DNA from: SpSt-398 sp041752235
GTDB lineage: Bacteria; Bacteroidota; Bacteroidia; Chitinophagales; Chitinophagaceae
Length of the DNA stretch: 64,000 nucleotides
Reading direction: 5' to 3'
NCBI GenBank assembly: GCA_041752235.1
Contig: JBGSHM010000002.1
Coordinates: 62,001 to 126,000, forward strand
Position 1 is the first letter of the stretch, and every line of letters starts with the position of its first letter. Below are positions 17,284-26,443 of this stretch, in pieces. Both the position numbers and the translations under genes were made by a program. Below the pieces are notes generated by a model. That model had not been told where the DNA came from, did no database searches, and saw only the letters and a program-made list of their open reading frames with translations.

Positions 17284-19884
17284 TTATTTTTTCTTCGCTG
17301 CCTTTTTCTTTACTGCAGCTTTTTTCCTGGGGGCAGGACTTTTCTTTGCTGCTTTCTTCGCTGCCACACGGCCACCCGATTTTTTGGCAAATGCCTTTGG
17401 ATCCACCACCTCGATCATTTTCTTCACTTCGTCCAGGCTAACGGTAGCCAGATCATCTGCTGTATATTTTGTTTCATCCGCCTTCTTGGGCAATCGAATG
17501 ATCTTCTTCCCAAATTTGATGATGGGGCCCCACCGGGCATTCTCCACCGATATCTTTTCCTCCGGCCAACGCTGAATAAACCGATTGGCTTCTTTCTCCA
17601 CTTTTGCTTCGATCAATTCATCAATATCCGCTTTGGAGAGTTTTTCAAAATCATATCTCCGGGGTACATTGATAAACATATCATCCCATTTGATATACGG
17701 GCCAAAACGACCCTTTCCCTTGGTCACCGGCTTTTCATTATAGAATGCTACAGGGGCATCTGCCTTTTGCTTTTCTGCAATCAACTCAACAGCCCTGTCG
17801 AGCGAAACCTCCAACGGATCTTCCCCTTTGGGAATGGAGATGAACTGATCGCCCAATCGCACATAGGGTCCAAACCGTCCAATATTCACCACGACCTCCT
17901 GTCCTTGATATTCTCCCAAGGTGCGGGGTAATTGAAAGAGTTCAAGCGCCTGGTCAAGTGTGATGGTTTCAATGCTTTGGTCCTTGCGTAAGGCGGCAAA
18001 ACGGGGTTTCTCCTCCGCATCGGCTTCTCCGATCTGTACCATGGGCCCATATCGACCCATCCGGGCAACAATGCGTTTACCTGATTCAACATCGGTGCCT
18101 AATTCTCTTTCTCCTTTAACGCGTTCAGCCGTTTCAATGGTCTTCTCTACATCCTTTTTAAAAGGATTATAGAAATCATTGATCATTTCACTCCACTTGA
18201 TCTTTCCTTCGGCCACTTCATCAAACTCACTTTCGATCCGGGCGGTGAAACTGTAATCCATGATATCATCGAAATACTGTTTCAAAAAGTCGGTTACTAC
18301 CAAGCCGAGGTCGGTTGGGAATAGTTTTGATTTTTCAGCACCGGTATTCTCCTGATCCACCCGGGTCGTGATCTTGTCCTTTTTCAGGGATAACACCCTG
18401 AAATCTCTTTTCACCCCTTCCTTATCGCGTTTCTCTACATATCCTCTTTTCAATATGGTTGAAATGGTAGGCGCGTAGGTGGAGGGTCGTCCGATACCCA
18501 ACTCCTCGAGTTTTTTTACGAGTGAAGCTTCCGTAAAGCGTGGCGAAGGCCGGCTAAACCGCTCGGTAGCGGTCATCTCGCGAAGGGGAAGTTTTTGTCC
18601 AACGGTCAATGGTGGCAACATGCCTTCCTTTTCTTCTTCAGCCAGGTCATCATCATCCCGGTCTTCCCGGTACACTTTAAGAAAACCATCGAATTTCAGT
18701 ACCTCACCACTGGCGGTCAGCTCTTCTTTATTGGTTGAAATATCAATCTTGGCAATGGTCTTTTCTAATTCGGCGTCAGCCATTTGACTGGCCATGGTTC
18801 GTTTCCAGATCAGTTCATACAAACGCTGAGTATCCGGATCACCTACCTGTGTATTATTCATATAGGTAGGGCGAATGGCTTCGTGGGCCTCCTGAGCGCT
18901 TTCATTCTTATTCTTGAACCGTCTGAACTGATGATACTTATCACCATACATACCTTTCACGGTATTCGTAATATCGCCCAAAGCTGTATCACTCAGGTTC
19001 ACACTATCGGTACGCATATAGGTGATATGCCCGTTCTCATACAATTTCTGCGCAAGCAGCATCGTTCGGGAAACGCCATACCCCAGCTTACGGCTGGCTT
19101 CCTGTTGTAAGGTAGAGGTAGTAAAGGGTGGAGCAGGGGAGCGCTTTCCGGGTTTTACCTGGATATCACGCACCGTATAGATGGCGCCGGTACAACTTTG
19201 TAAAAAAGCTTCTGCATCCGATACCGAATCCTGTTTCTTGCCTTCGGCAATGAAGTTTACAGATTTACCGGTTGTATCTTCTGAACTGAATTGGGCCTCA
19301 ATTTTAAACGTACTGTTTGTGGCAAAGGCATTGATCTCTCTTTCCCGCTCAGCGATCAGGCGAACGGCCACACTTTGCACCCGACCGGCACTCAGGTTAT
19401 TCCGCATACTCACTTTTCTCCACAACACCGGGCTTAATTCAAAACCCACGATCCGGTCGAGAATCCGGCGGGCCTGCTGCGCATTCACCAGGTTCATGTC
19501 CAGAAAACGGGGATTCTTTACCGCCGCTTGAATTGCGGGTTTGGTGATCTCATGAAAAACGATCCGTTTGGTGGTTTTTGGATTCAGACCCAATACCTCA
19601 CACAAATGCCAGCTAATGGCTTCACCTTCACGGTCCTCATCCGTTGCCAGCCATACTTCATCTGATTTTTTCGCTAAACTCTTTAAGTCTCTGACAACCT
19701 TTTCTTTATCTGCGGGAATGATATAGCGGGGTTTGTAATTATTCTCGATATCGATACCCATTTCGGCCTTCTCCAGGTCGCGAATATGTCCATAGCAACT
19801 CTTCACTTCAAAATCCTTTCCGAGGATCTTTTCTATGGTTTTTGCTTTCGCAGGGGACTCGACTATTAACAGGTTTTTCGCCAT
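17284..19884 (-). CDS. topA: DNA topoisomerase I
   Basis: 866 residues. Relaxes negative supercoils by a type IA mechanism. The Toprim domain has the TDEDREGE motif (81-88). The nucleophile is Y289 (GHITYMRTDS), with R291 beside it. LSAGRVQSVAVRLI marks the DNA-binding gate. Instead of zinc fingers the C-terminus carries several topoisomerase C-terminal repeats (GRYGP, GRFGPY, GRFGPYI, ARWGP). It ends in a Lys/Ala-rich histone-like tail of about 35 residues. The gene is monocistronic and its stop is next to repeat B2. Confidence 0.96.
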   Translation of the reverse strand: MAKNLLIVESPAKAKTIEKILGKDFEVKSCYGHIRDLEKAEMGIDIENNYKPRYIIPADKEKVVRDLKSLAKKSDEVWLATDEDREGEAISWHLCEVLGLNPKTTKRIVFHEITKPAIQAAVKNPRFLDMNLVNAQQARRILDRIVGFELSPVLWRKVSMRNNLSAGRVQSVAVRLIAEREREINAFATNSTFKIEAQFSSEDTTGKSVNFIAEGKKQDSVSDAEAFLQSCTGAIYTVRDIQVKPGKRSPAPPFTTSTLQQEASRKLGYGVSRTMLLAQKLYENGHITYMRTDSVNLSDTALGDITNTVKGMYGDKYHQFRRFKNKNESAQEAHEAIRPTYMNNTQVGDPDTQRLYELIWKRTMASQMADAELEKTIAKIDISTNKEELTASGEVLKFDGFLKVYREDRDDDDLAEEEKEGMLPPLTVGQKLPLREMTATERFSRPSPRFTEASLVKKLEELGIGRPSTYAPTISTILKRGYVEKRDKEGVKRDFRVLSLKKDKITTRVDQENTGAEKSKLFPTDLGLVVTDFLKQYFDDIMDYSFTARIESEFDEVAEGKIKWSEMINDFYNPFKKDVEKTIETAERVKGERELGTDVESGKRIVARMGRYGPMVQIGEADAEEKPRFAALRKDQSIETITLDQALELFQLPRTLGEYQGQEVVVNIGRFGPYVRLGDQFISIPKGEDPLEVSLDRAVELIAEKQKADAPVAFYNEKPVTKGKGRFGPYIKWDDMFINVPRRYDFEKLSKADIDELIEAKVEKEANRFIQRWPEEKISVENARWGPIIKFGKKIIRLPKKADETKYTADDLATVSLDEVKKMIEVVDPKAFAKKSGGRVAAKKAAKKSPAPRKKAAVKKKAAKKK

Positions 19885-20012
19885 GAATTCAAAATGGGTT
19901 TTAGTCTTTCAAAGGGTTCCACACCGCCCTGAATCTTGCAATAATAGTATAGAAATCGCAAATTTTCATTTTATGTTAAGATGAAGGATAGGGTAAATGC
20001 AACAATTTTGCT

Positions 20013-20627
20013 TTATAAATGACTGTGAATCAAACTCGATATGGTATCCGCCCACCGTGTATATTCCCGGAATGAAGGGTGTAAACCATCTGAAGCGATC
20101 CAGGGTGAGCCTTCCACCGCTTCGCGAGTTTCCGGGGTTATATCTATATAATGTACCCCCAAAGTCCCGGCCATTTCCTTTTTTACCGCATTGAACTGGT
20201 CTATTTCCCGGCTGATCTGAGCCTGGTCGCGCCCTTCGGCAAAAGGGGTTACGCCCCAATCGGGAATGGAAAGAACAACCACATGATTGGAGTGTCCACC
20301 AGCAAGCCGAATGGCCTTATTCATCAATTCCTCCAATTCGGTTTGATAGTTCCTGACATCCCTTCCCCGATATTGATTATTGACCCCGATCAGCAGGGTC
20401 ACCCAGTCATACCCCTTTAAAAACCGGTATCCTTTTATGGCTGCCGATAATTCGTCGGTGGTCCAGCCGGTCTTGGCCAGGATCTCCGGGCCGAGGAATT
20501 CGATGCCCTTTTCCCGGAAAGCCTGCACCACCTGGTAGGGAAAACTCTCGTGGATCATAACGGATTCCCCTATCGTATAGGAATCCCCCAGACAAAGCAG
20601 GGTATAGCGTTGGTTTGTCATTTTCAT
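20013..20627 (-). CDS. SGNH/GDSL-type hydrolase
   Basis: 204 residues; the start may be 20627 or 20621 (MKMTNQ or MTNQ). Block I GDSYTIGE holds the nucleophile Ser, block III GVNNQY the oxyanion Asn, and block V DGLHPS the Asp-His pair. No signal peptide, so probably a cytoplasmic esterase or lipase-like enzyme. The substrate is unknown. It lies downstream of the alpha/beta-hydrolase on the same strand but is separated by palindrome C1. Confidence 0.88.
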   Translation of the reverse strand: MKMTNQRYTLLCLGDSYTIGESVMIHESFPYQVVQAFREKGIEFLGPEILAKTGWTTDELSAAIKGYRFLKGYDWVTLLIGVNNQYRGRDVRNYQTELEELMNKAIRLAGGHSNHVVVLSIPDWGVTPFAEGRDQAQISREIDQFNAVKKEMAGTLGVHYIDITPETREAVEGSPWIASDGLHPSFREYTRWADTISSLIHSHL

Positions 20628-20635
20628 AGTTTTTT

Positions 20636-20677
20636 CTAAAAGCTAAAAGCCAATAGCTATTGGCTTTTAGCTTTTAG
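20636..20677. repeat. perfect 42-bp palindrome built of heptads (C1)
   Basis: Six 7-bp words, CTAAAAG, CTAAAAG, CCAATAG, CTATTGG, CTTTTAG, CTTTTAG. The second three are the exact reverse complement of the first three, with no spacer. A further partial word follows. It lies between two minus-strand genes. Confidence 0.95.
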
Positions 20678-20700
20678 CTTGAGTTAATAATATAGTCATA

Positions 20701-21543
20701 TTATAAAAATGCCACTATACGTTTCTTCACTTGATTATCCTTATAAATCCTTCGATGGCCAAGTCCTTTTGAGATCACAAATTCAACATGGGGGTGTCCA
20801 TCTGCCTTTACTTTTTCCGCATCACGCAGCGGGGTAAGCGCGTCTTCTTCGTCATGAAACCAAAGTACCCTGGCTTTCAGATTTGGTATGATGCGTTTAA
20901 GGGAATACCAGGAAGGATCCTTTCCAGCCATCCGTGTGATCAGGGCCGAAAATTCCGCTTGTGTCGCGGGATCAATGCGCAATAAATGAAAAAATGTACC
21001 CATGGAAGTGGTTGTTTCCGTCAACGGAGCGATCAATACAACGCGGTAATCTTCATTATGAGGGATCATTTCAAGCGCCAACCCCAGCGCCATTCCTCCA
21101 AAGGAATGCGCCATAAACGAATGTATCGGCCCAAATTGTTTATTTATATGCAAAACAAAATCACGAAAAATCAGTGCATTGATCCGCTTTCCTGAACTCC
21201 TTCCATGAGCCGGAGCATCAAAAGCCAGTACCTCGTAGCCTTTTCGGACCAGGGGCTTGATATAATGATCAAAATTTACCACGGAGGATTCAAATCCATG
21301 AATGATCAATACTCGCCTATGCCCCCCTTTATTCCATCGATACCCAACAAGTTTGAAATCCTGAAAATGCTCATGGATCATTTCGGCTTCTTTGAAAATT
21401 GGTGGCCTTTTTTTCAGATTCCTGAATTGAGGCGTGCAAAAAAGATCAAACGCCTTTTCAGCTGCTTTACGCTTGGAGACCTTCGATAGAAGTCTCAGTT
21501 TTCCCCGGACATAGCCGAGGGCTAATCTTTGTGCCAGTTTCAT
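20701..21543 (-). CDS. alpha/beta-hydrolase fold protein
   Basis: 280 residues from the ATG at 21543 (MKLAQRLALG), preferred over 21603 because the latter would run into the leader of the divergent gene. Oxyanion region HGFESS, nucleophile Ser in MAHSFGGMA, acid in WFHDEEDALTP, His in GLGHRRIYK: a full Ser-Asp-His triad. No export signal is seen beyond a weakly hydrophobic N-terminus. The substrate is unknown. Confidence 0.88.
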   Translation of the reverse strand: MKLAQRLALGYVRGKLRLLSKVSKRKAAEKAFDLFCTPQFRNLKKRPPIFKEAEMIHEHFQDFKLVGYRWNKGGHRRVLIIHGFESSVVNFDHYIKPLVRKGYEVLAFDAPAHGRSSGKRINALIFRDFVLHINKQFGPIHSFMAHSFGGMALGLALEMIPHNEDYRVVLIAPLTETTTSMGTFFHLLRIDPATQAEFSALITRMAGKDPSWYSLKRIIPNLKARVLWFHDEEDALTPLRDAEKVKADGHPHVEFVISKGLGHRRIYKDNQVKKRIVAFL

Positions 21544-21620
21544 TGGAGGAACAATTACCTTTATATCTGATCCCTGATGGGAGAGGCAAAGGTAAGTCCC
21601 CATTCGGGAGAAAAAATTTC

Positions 21621-22388
21621 ATGAAAAAGATCGTCATCATCGGTTCGGGAAATGTAGCTGCGGTTTTGGGACGAAAATTCCGGGCGGCGGGGCATACCAT
21701 TATTCAAGTCCTTAGCCGCAACTCGATGGAAGCCTCCCGACTCGCCTACGAATGGGATACGGAGTCGGCCAACTATCTCAGTCTGATATCTCAACAAGGA
21801 GATGTATATGTGATGGCGGTTAGTGACCAGGCCATTGCCGAATTGGCCAAAGACCTCCTTTTACCAGATAAAGTGATAGCTCATACAGCAGCATCGGTCA
21901 ATATGGATGTATTAAAGGAAGTCAGCCCCCATCATGGCGTGTTCTATCCTTTGCAAAGTCTGCGAAAAGAAATGATACTGCTACCCGAAATACCTGTTTT
22001 CACAGAAGGGGCTACCCCAAAAGCAAGACAGGTACTTCAGGAATTAGCCGCCAGTATAGCCGGAGAAGAAACCCGACCCTCGACAATGGATGAGAGAATC
22101 CGCTTGCATGTGGCAGCGGTCGTGGTCAATAATTTTACCAATCATCTTTACCAATTGGCGGAAGAATATTGCCGGAAAGAAAACCTCGACTTTCGCTTGC
22201 TCTGGCCCCTGATCGAAGAAACAGCCACCCGGGTAAAGGAAATTTCCCCATCAAAATCCCAGACAGGCCCTGCTATTCGCGGAGATGAAGAAACCATACA
22301 AAAACACCTGGCCCTGTTGGACAATCATCCCCAACTGAAAGAGGTCTACACGTTCTTTTCCCTTCAAATAAAGCGGCAGGAAGCCTGA
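21621..22388 (+). CDS. DUF2520 / Rossmann-like NAD(P)-binding protein
   Basis: 255 residues. The start at 21621 places MKKIVIIGSGNVAAVLG at the N-terminus, a dinucleotide-binding motif. The family combines a Rossmann domain with a helical DUF2520 domain (from about residue 130) and resembles pyrroline-5-carboxylate and ketopantoate reductases. The reaction is not established. It is divergent from the alpha/beta-hydrolase (77 bp apart) and followed by the Fe-S genes. Confidence 0.85.
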   Translation: MKKIVIIGSGNVAAVLGRKFRAAGHTIIQVLSRNSMEASRLAYEWDTESANYLSLISQQGDVYVMAVSDQAIAELAKDLLLPDKVIAHTAASVNMDVLKEVSPHHGVFYPLQSLRKEMILLPEIPVFTEGATPKARQVLQELAASIAGEETRPSTMDERIRLHVAAVVVNNFTNHLYQLAEEYCRKENLDFRLLWPLIEETATRVKEISPSKSQTGPAIRGDEETIQKHLALLDNHPQLKEVYTFFSLQIKRQEA

Positions 22389-22443
22389 TTGGACGAATTT
22401 TCAGTTTTTCCCAAACAAGTAAACCCATTCCTTGTTTTTACGG

Positions 22444-22451
22444 TAAATTTG
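22444..22451 (+). promoter_or_regulatory. -7 promoter box (TAAATTTG) of ferredoxin gene
   Basis: TAnnTTTG match, 15 bp before the ATG at 22466 and 24 bp before the next in-frame ATG at 22475. The usual 20-24 bp spacing elsewhere in this window favours 22475 as the real start. Confidence 0.55.
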
Positions 22452-22465
22452 CCCCCCGAAAAGGA

Positions 22466-22810
22466 ATGGAAGCGATGTATACACTAAAAATCAAGTTTGA
22501 ACAAAAAGGATTGGAGCCGGTCACCCTGCAAGGGATCGAACCCGGACAAAGCCTGCTCGAGATCGCATTGGATAACAATATCGAGTTACACCATAATTGT
22601 GGCGGTGTCTGTGCCTGTAGTACCTGCCACCTCTACCTGGAAAAAGGAGAACATTTTGTAGAAGAACTCAGTGACCGGGAAGAAGATTTCATTGACCGGG
22701 CCGTAAACCCACGGCTACACTCCAGATTGGGCTGTCAATGTATATTGCTGGATGGAGAAGGGGAGATCGAAGTGACCCTTCCTGACCAGACTCAGTTCCT
22801 GGGCGAATAA
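22466..22810 (+). CDS. [2Fe-2S] ferredoxin, adrenodoxin/Isc type
   Basis: 114 residues, or 111 if the ATG at 22475 is used. Cluster ligands are in HHNCGGVCACSTCHLY and the distal RLGCQC, the C-X5-C-X2-C spacing of Isc-type ferredoxins. The protein is acidic. It is 30 bp ahead of iscX, which supports an electron-supply role in Fe-S cluster assembly; IscS and IscU are not in the window. Confidence 0.93.
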   Translation: MEAMYTLKIKFEQKGLEPVTLQGIEPGQSLLEIALDNNIELHHNCGGVCACSTCHLYLEKGEHFVEELSDREEDFIDRAVNPRLHSRLGCQCILLDGEGEIEVTLPDQTQFLGE

Positions 22811-22840
22811 AACACCATTAGCTATTTTAAAATAACAATA

Positions 22841-23083
22841 ATGTCGCAGGCTTACGAACCCCCGATCCATTGGAATGACTACGAAGATATTGCCCTCAAA
22901 CTCTATGAGAAATTCGGGGATGAATTCACCGAATCCAAGATCTACCGGGTACGCTTTACCGACCTGTTAGAATGGGTGCTTACCCTTCCAAATTTTGAAG
23001 GTAAAAGAGAGGAATCGAATGAGGGGCACTTGGAAATGATACAAAGCTCCTGGGTATATGAATGGAGGGATAACCAGAAATAA
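22841..23083 (+). CDS. iscX: Fe-S cluster assembly protein IscX
   Basis: 80 residues, a small acidic protein of the IscX/YfhJ family. IHWNDYEDIALKLYEKF and the mid-segment VRFTDLLEWVL are characteristic. In other bacteria it binds the cysteine desulfurase and iron and tunes cluster assembly. It follows the ferredoxin by 30 bp and precedes the prenyltransferase by 31 bp, so the three probably share a transcript. Confidence 0.9.
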   Translation: MSQAYEPPIHWNDYEDIALKLYEKFGDEFTESKIYRVRFTDLLEWVLTLPNFEGKREESNEGHLEMIQSSWVYEWRDNQK

Positions 23084-23114
23084 CTAATTTCGGGTCCTCT
23101 CCCAAATTCAAATT

Positions 23115-24050
23115 ATGAGGTTAATCGCCGCCTTTTTTAAATTGGTCCGCCTGCCTAACCTCCTTTTCATTGCATTGACCCAGATACTGTTTCAGTACTG
23201 TATCTATCTCCCGATCTACGGAGACAATGTACCGGAAAATGATACCCTCCGTTTCTTTCTCATAGTTTTGGCATCCCTTCTAATTGCTGCTGCAGGGTAT
23301 ATCATCAACGATTATTTTGACATCAATATTGACGAGGTCAACAAACCCGAAAGGGTAGTGGTTGATAAAATCATCAGTCGACGCTGGGCTATTGCCTGGC
23401 ATTTCATGTTAAGTGTTACCGGTATCGGACTTACAATTATTGCACTGCCCTTTTTTCAGTTTCCGCATCTTGTTATGGCCAATGTATTTTGTGTAATCCT
23501 GCTTTGGTTCTACTCCACGAACTATAAAAAAACACTGGCCATTGGAAATATTGTCATTTCCCTACTGACTGCCTGGACCATCCTCATCATCTTCTTCTCC
23601 AAATTTCCGCTGGGCTATGTATATGATAATGGGGTATTGATGATCGATCCTAAATTCTTTCGGCTCACCTTTCTTTATGCCGCTTTTGCCTTTATCATTT
23701 CCCTGGTTCGCGAAGCCATCAAGGACATGGAAGACCTGCCGGGGGATAGCCGATATGGGTGCAAGACCATGCCCGTAGTATGGGGCATGAACGCTACGCG
23801 GGTGTACGTCACCGTTTGGGTGATCGTTCTGTTGGCCGGACTTTCCATTCTTGAGATCTATGTACTTCCGTTTCGTTGGTGGTGGCCGGCCTTGTATAAC
23901 CTGGTGCTGGTGATCGTACCGCTAGCCTTGATACTGTATCGATTATTTCAGGCCAAAGAACCCAAAGACTATGGAAAAATAAGCCAACTGACCAAAGCGG
24001 TGATGCTTACCGGAACACTTTCCATGATCTTCTTTTATTTTTATCTATGA
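23115..24050 (+). CDS. UbiA-family membrane prenyltransferase
   Basis: 311 residues with about eight or nine membrane segments. The first Asp-rich motif NDYFDINIDEVN and the second DMEDLPGDSRYG bind magnesium-diphosphate. Members prenylate aromatic or glycerol-phosphate acceptors. Bacteroidota homologues are often named geranylgeranylglycerol-phosphate geranylgeranyltransferase, but the acceptor cannot be read here. Its last 4 bp (ATGA) overlap maf, showing translational coupling. UbiD at 61 kb could belong to a related quinone pathway. Confidence 0.88.
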   Translation: MRLIAAFFKLVRLPNLLFIALTQILFQYCIYLPIYGDNVPENDTLRFFLIVLASLLIAAAGYIINDYFDINIDEVNKPERVVVDKIISRRWAIAWHFMLSVTGIGLTIIALPFFQFPHLVMANVFCVILLWFYSTNYKKTLAIGNIVISLLTAWTILIIFFSKFPLGYVYDNGVLMIDPKFFRLTFLYAAFAFIISLVREAIKDMEDLPGDSRYGCKTMPVVWGMNATRVYVTVWVIVLLAGLSILEIYVLPFRWWWPALYNLVLVIVPLALILYRLFQAKEPKDYGKISQLTKAVMLTGTLSMIFFYFYL

Positions 24051-24613
24051 ACCCTGTCATACTCGCTTCTCAATCACCCCGGCGTCGTCAATTATTGGAA
24101 TGGGCAGAAATACCCTTTGAGGTGGTAGTTTCAGAAACGGATGAAACATATCCACCCGGTCTTGCCCCTTCCGAAATCGCCATCCATATCGCCCGGAACA
24201 AAGCCCTGGCTGTTCAACCCCGGGTTGGTGGAGACAAAGTCGTGATTGCGGCTGATACCATCGTTTTTTTAGGAGAGTCGATGTTGGGCAAACCCGTCCA
24301 CCGCGAAGATGCGGTGAGTATGCTATTGGCGCTGTCCGGCTCCAGACACCAGGTGGTCACCGGTGTCGTACTTCGACAAGGCGAATCAGAAATCGCCTTT
24401 GCTGATACCACCGAGGTGGAGTTTCATTCCCTGACCATAACCGAGATCGAATACTACGTCGATAAATATAAACCCTACGACAAAGCCGGGTCCTATGCCA
24501 TTCAGGAATGGATCGGTGTCGTGGGTATTAAATCAGTCAATGGCGATTTCTACAATGTAATGGGCTTGCCTGTTAGCCGCGTTGTAAAAGCCTTGGCTGA
24601 ATTTGCCGGTTAA
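24047..24613 (+). CDS. maf: Maf-type nucleotide pyrophosphatase
   Basis: 188 residues. Hydrolyses dTTP, UTP or modified pyrimidine triphosphates. The N-terminal ASQSPRRRQLL signature, the SETDETYPPG loop, VIAADTIVFL and the KPYDKAGSYAIQEW motif with catalytic Asp are present. It overlaps the prenyltransferase by 4 bp. The 113-bp gap to the next gene holds no clear signal. Confidence 0.94.
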   Translation: MNPVILASQSPRRRQLLEWAEIPFEVVVSETDETYPPGLAPSEIAIHIARNKALAVQPRVGGDKVVIAADTIVFLGESMLGKPVHREDAVSMLLALSGSRHQVVTGVVLRQGESEIAFADTTEVEFHSLTITEIEYYVDKYKPYDKAGSYAIQEWIGVVGIKSVNGDFYNVMGLPVSRVVKALAEFAG

Positions 24614-24726
24614 TGGTTTGTCGGGTTTAACCTCGAATATCTACCGCATAAACATCCTTCGCGTTTCGCAGTAATGCGCTTATTTACCCAAACCGCTCGC
24701 TGTACCTTTACGGCCAACCTTACCTT

Positions 24727-26025
24727 ATGAATGAAAAACTCATCCAGTATATCTGGCGTTTCCAGTATTATGATCATGCCCAACTTCAAACTACTACAGG
24801 TGGGGCGATACAGGTGATCCATCCAGGTATCTTGAATCATGATCAAGGTCCTGATTTCTCCAATGCCCGTATCCGTATCGGCGATCAACTTTGGGCCGGT
24901 CATGTGGAAGTGCATCTTTGCACGAGTGATTGGGCTAAACATGGCCATGGCGCAGACCCACACTATAAAAATGTGATCCTTCATGTGGTATGGGAACATG
25001 ACCAGCCGGTAAATGATATTCCTGTCCTGGAACTCTCAGGCCGTGTTCCTTTGATTTTATTAGAGAGGTACAAACAATTACTTCAGGTTGGTCATTTTAT
25101 TCCCTGCGAAAGGTCTATCCTTCAGGCCAGTGAAGAGGTCTGGATAAAATGGAAAGAGCGGCTGTTGGTGGAACGAATGGAACACAAATCGAAACCGATC
25201 CTCCTTAAGCTGGAAGAGAATCATTTTCATTGGGAAGAAACCTGTTGGTGGATGCTGGCTGGAAATTTTGGCGGGAAAGTGAATGGATCGGCTTTTCAGG
25301 CACTCGCAGATGCCACTCCATTGTCGCTGTTGAATCGTCATCAAAACCAACCTTATCAGGTAGAAGCCCTTCTGCTGGGGCAAGCGGGTTTACTTGAACA
25401 ACATTTTCATGAGACCTATCCACGTTTATTGCAAAAGGAATTTCGTTTTCTGCGAAAAAAGTATGGATTAAAACACATTCATGAGCCCATCAAATTCTCC
25501 CGGATGCGGCCGGGAAATTTTCCCACGATTCGCCTGGCTCAACTGGCCGTACTCATCAGTCGCTACCAACATTTCTTCTCCCGATTTCAATCAGCCAATC
25601 AGGTAGAGGAGATCAGGGAATGGTTGTCGGTAACAGCAGGAACCTATTGGCATGATCATTACCGATTTGAAGATCGATCTGTTCCCTGTGCAAAAAACCT
25701 GGGCCAATCCATGGTAGAAAATATCCTGATCAACACAGTCTGTCCGCTTTTATATACCTATGGGCAATGCAAAAATGAATTCCGTTTTCAGGAAAAGGCC
25801 CTGGACTGGCTTTCCGCTTTGCCTGCGGAACAACACCGGATCTGCCGGGGGTTTGGGTTGCTGGGTATCCGTTCTGGCAATGCGTTTGATGCTCAGGCAT
25901 TGACCGAATTACATAACCAGTATTGCACCCAGTTACGTTGTTTGGATTGTATGATCGGGCATTCCCTGCTAAAGGAAAATCAAGACCAGGCTCCCCAATC
26001 CACACGGACCTTGATATCCGGGTGA
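24727..26025 (+). CDS. DUF2851 family protein
   Basis: 432 residues, conserved in Bacteroidota and of unknown function. The N-terminal GPDFSNARIRIGDQLWAGHVEVH segment is the strongest family mark. Its C-terminal ACMIGHSLLKE-type region (here LDCMIGHSLLKEN) contains a Cys pair. No signal peptide or membrane segment. The 3' end overlaps the convergent osmC-like gene by 46 bp, so its last 15 codons are antisense to that gene's end. Confidence 0.8.
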   Translation: MNEKLIQYIWRFQYYDHAQLQTTTGGAIQVIHPGILNHDQGPDFSNARIRIGDQLWAGHVEVHLCTSDWAKHGHGADPHYKNVILHVVWEHDQPVNDIPVLELSGRVPLILLERYKQLLQVGHFIPCERSILQASEEVWIKWKERLLVERMEHKSKPILLKLEENHFHWEETCWWMLAGNFGGKVNGSAFQALADATPLSLLNRHQNQPYQVEALLLGQAGLLEQHFHETYPRLLQKEFRFLRKKYGLKHIHEPIKFSRMRPGNFPTIRLAQLAVLISRYQHFFSRFQSANQVEEIREWLSVTAGTYWHDHYRFEDRSVPCAKNLGQSMVENILINTVCPLLYTYGQCKNEFRFQEKALDWLSALPAEQHRICRGFGLLGIRSGNAFDAQALTELHNQYCTQLRCLDCMIGHSLLKENQDQAPQSTRTLISG

Positions 26026-26393
26026 ATGGATTTGAATACCGGACAGGTTTCCGCAGCATTTCGAAAGATCGTTTTGGATTTTGTATCCAGCGAAGCCAGG
26101 TTTTCGGGTATATGAAATGTTAAATTTATCTCCCCAATTCGGCGGGGATCTGAGTACATGATCTTCTCTACTTCAATGCTGATGCCCTGGAGGTCAAACC
26201 CCATGGCACGGGACTTTATTCCCATGATAGAGACCATACAGGCGCCCAAACTGGTGGCCACCAGGTCGGTGGGAGAGAAGCGCTCCCCCTTGCCCTGATT
26301 ATCCGTAGGAGCATCTGTTTCAAATTGGCTTCCGCTTTTCAAATGGGTACAAACCGTACGCAATTCGCCTTCATAAAGAACCGTAGCTGTCAT
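25980..26393 (-). CDS. OsmC-family peroxiredoxin-like protein
   Basis: 137 residues from the ATG at 26393 (MTATVLYEG), which matches the family start; the in-frame extension to 26465 is rejected. The two redox cysteines lie in ATSLGACMVSIMG and ETCPVFKS, as expected for OsmC/Ohr-type organic hydroperoxide reductases. Its 3' end overlaps DUF2851 tail to tail. It is divergent from the next gene, 50 bp away. Confidence 0.92.
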   Translation of the reverse strand: MTATVLYEGELRTVCTHLKSGSQFETDAPTDNQGKGERFSPTDLVATSLGACMVSIMGIKSRAMGFDLQGISIEVEKIMYSDPRRIGEINLTFHIPENLASLDTKSKTIFRNAAETCPVFKSIHPDIKVRVDWGAWS

Positions 26394-26443
26394 TTTAGGA
26401 ATTTGCCCTAAATTTACGTTACTAAGAAATAAAACGAATCCCC

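Noticed and set aside
24673..24730. 18-codon leader peptide frame overlapping the DUF2851 start (ATGA)
   Set aside because: Too short and without a codon bias, regulatory codon run or hairpin; chance overlap is likely.
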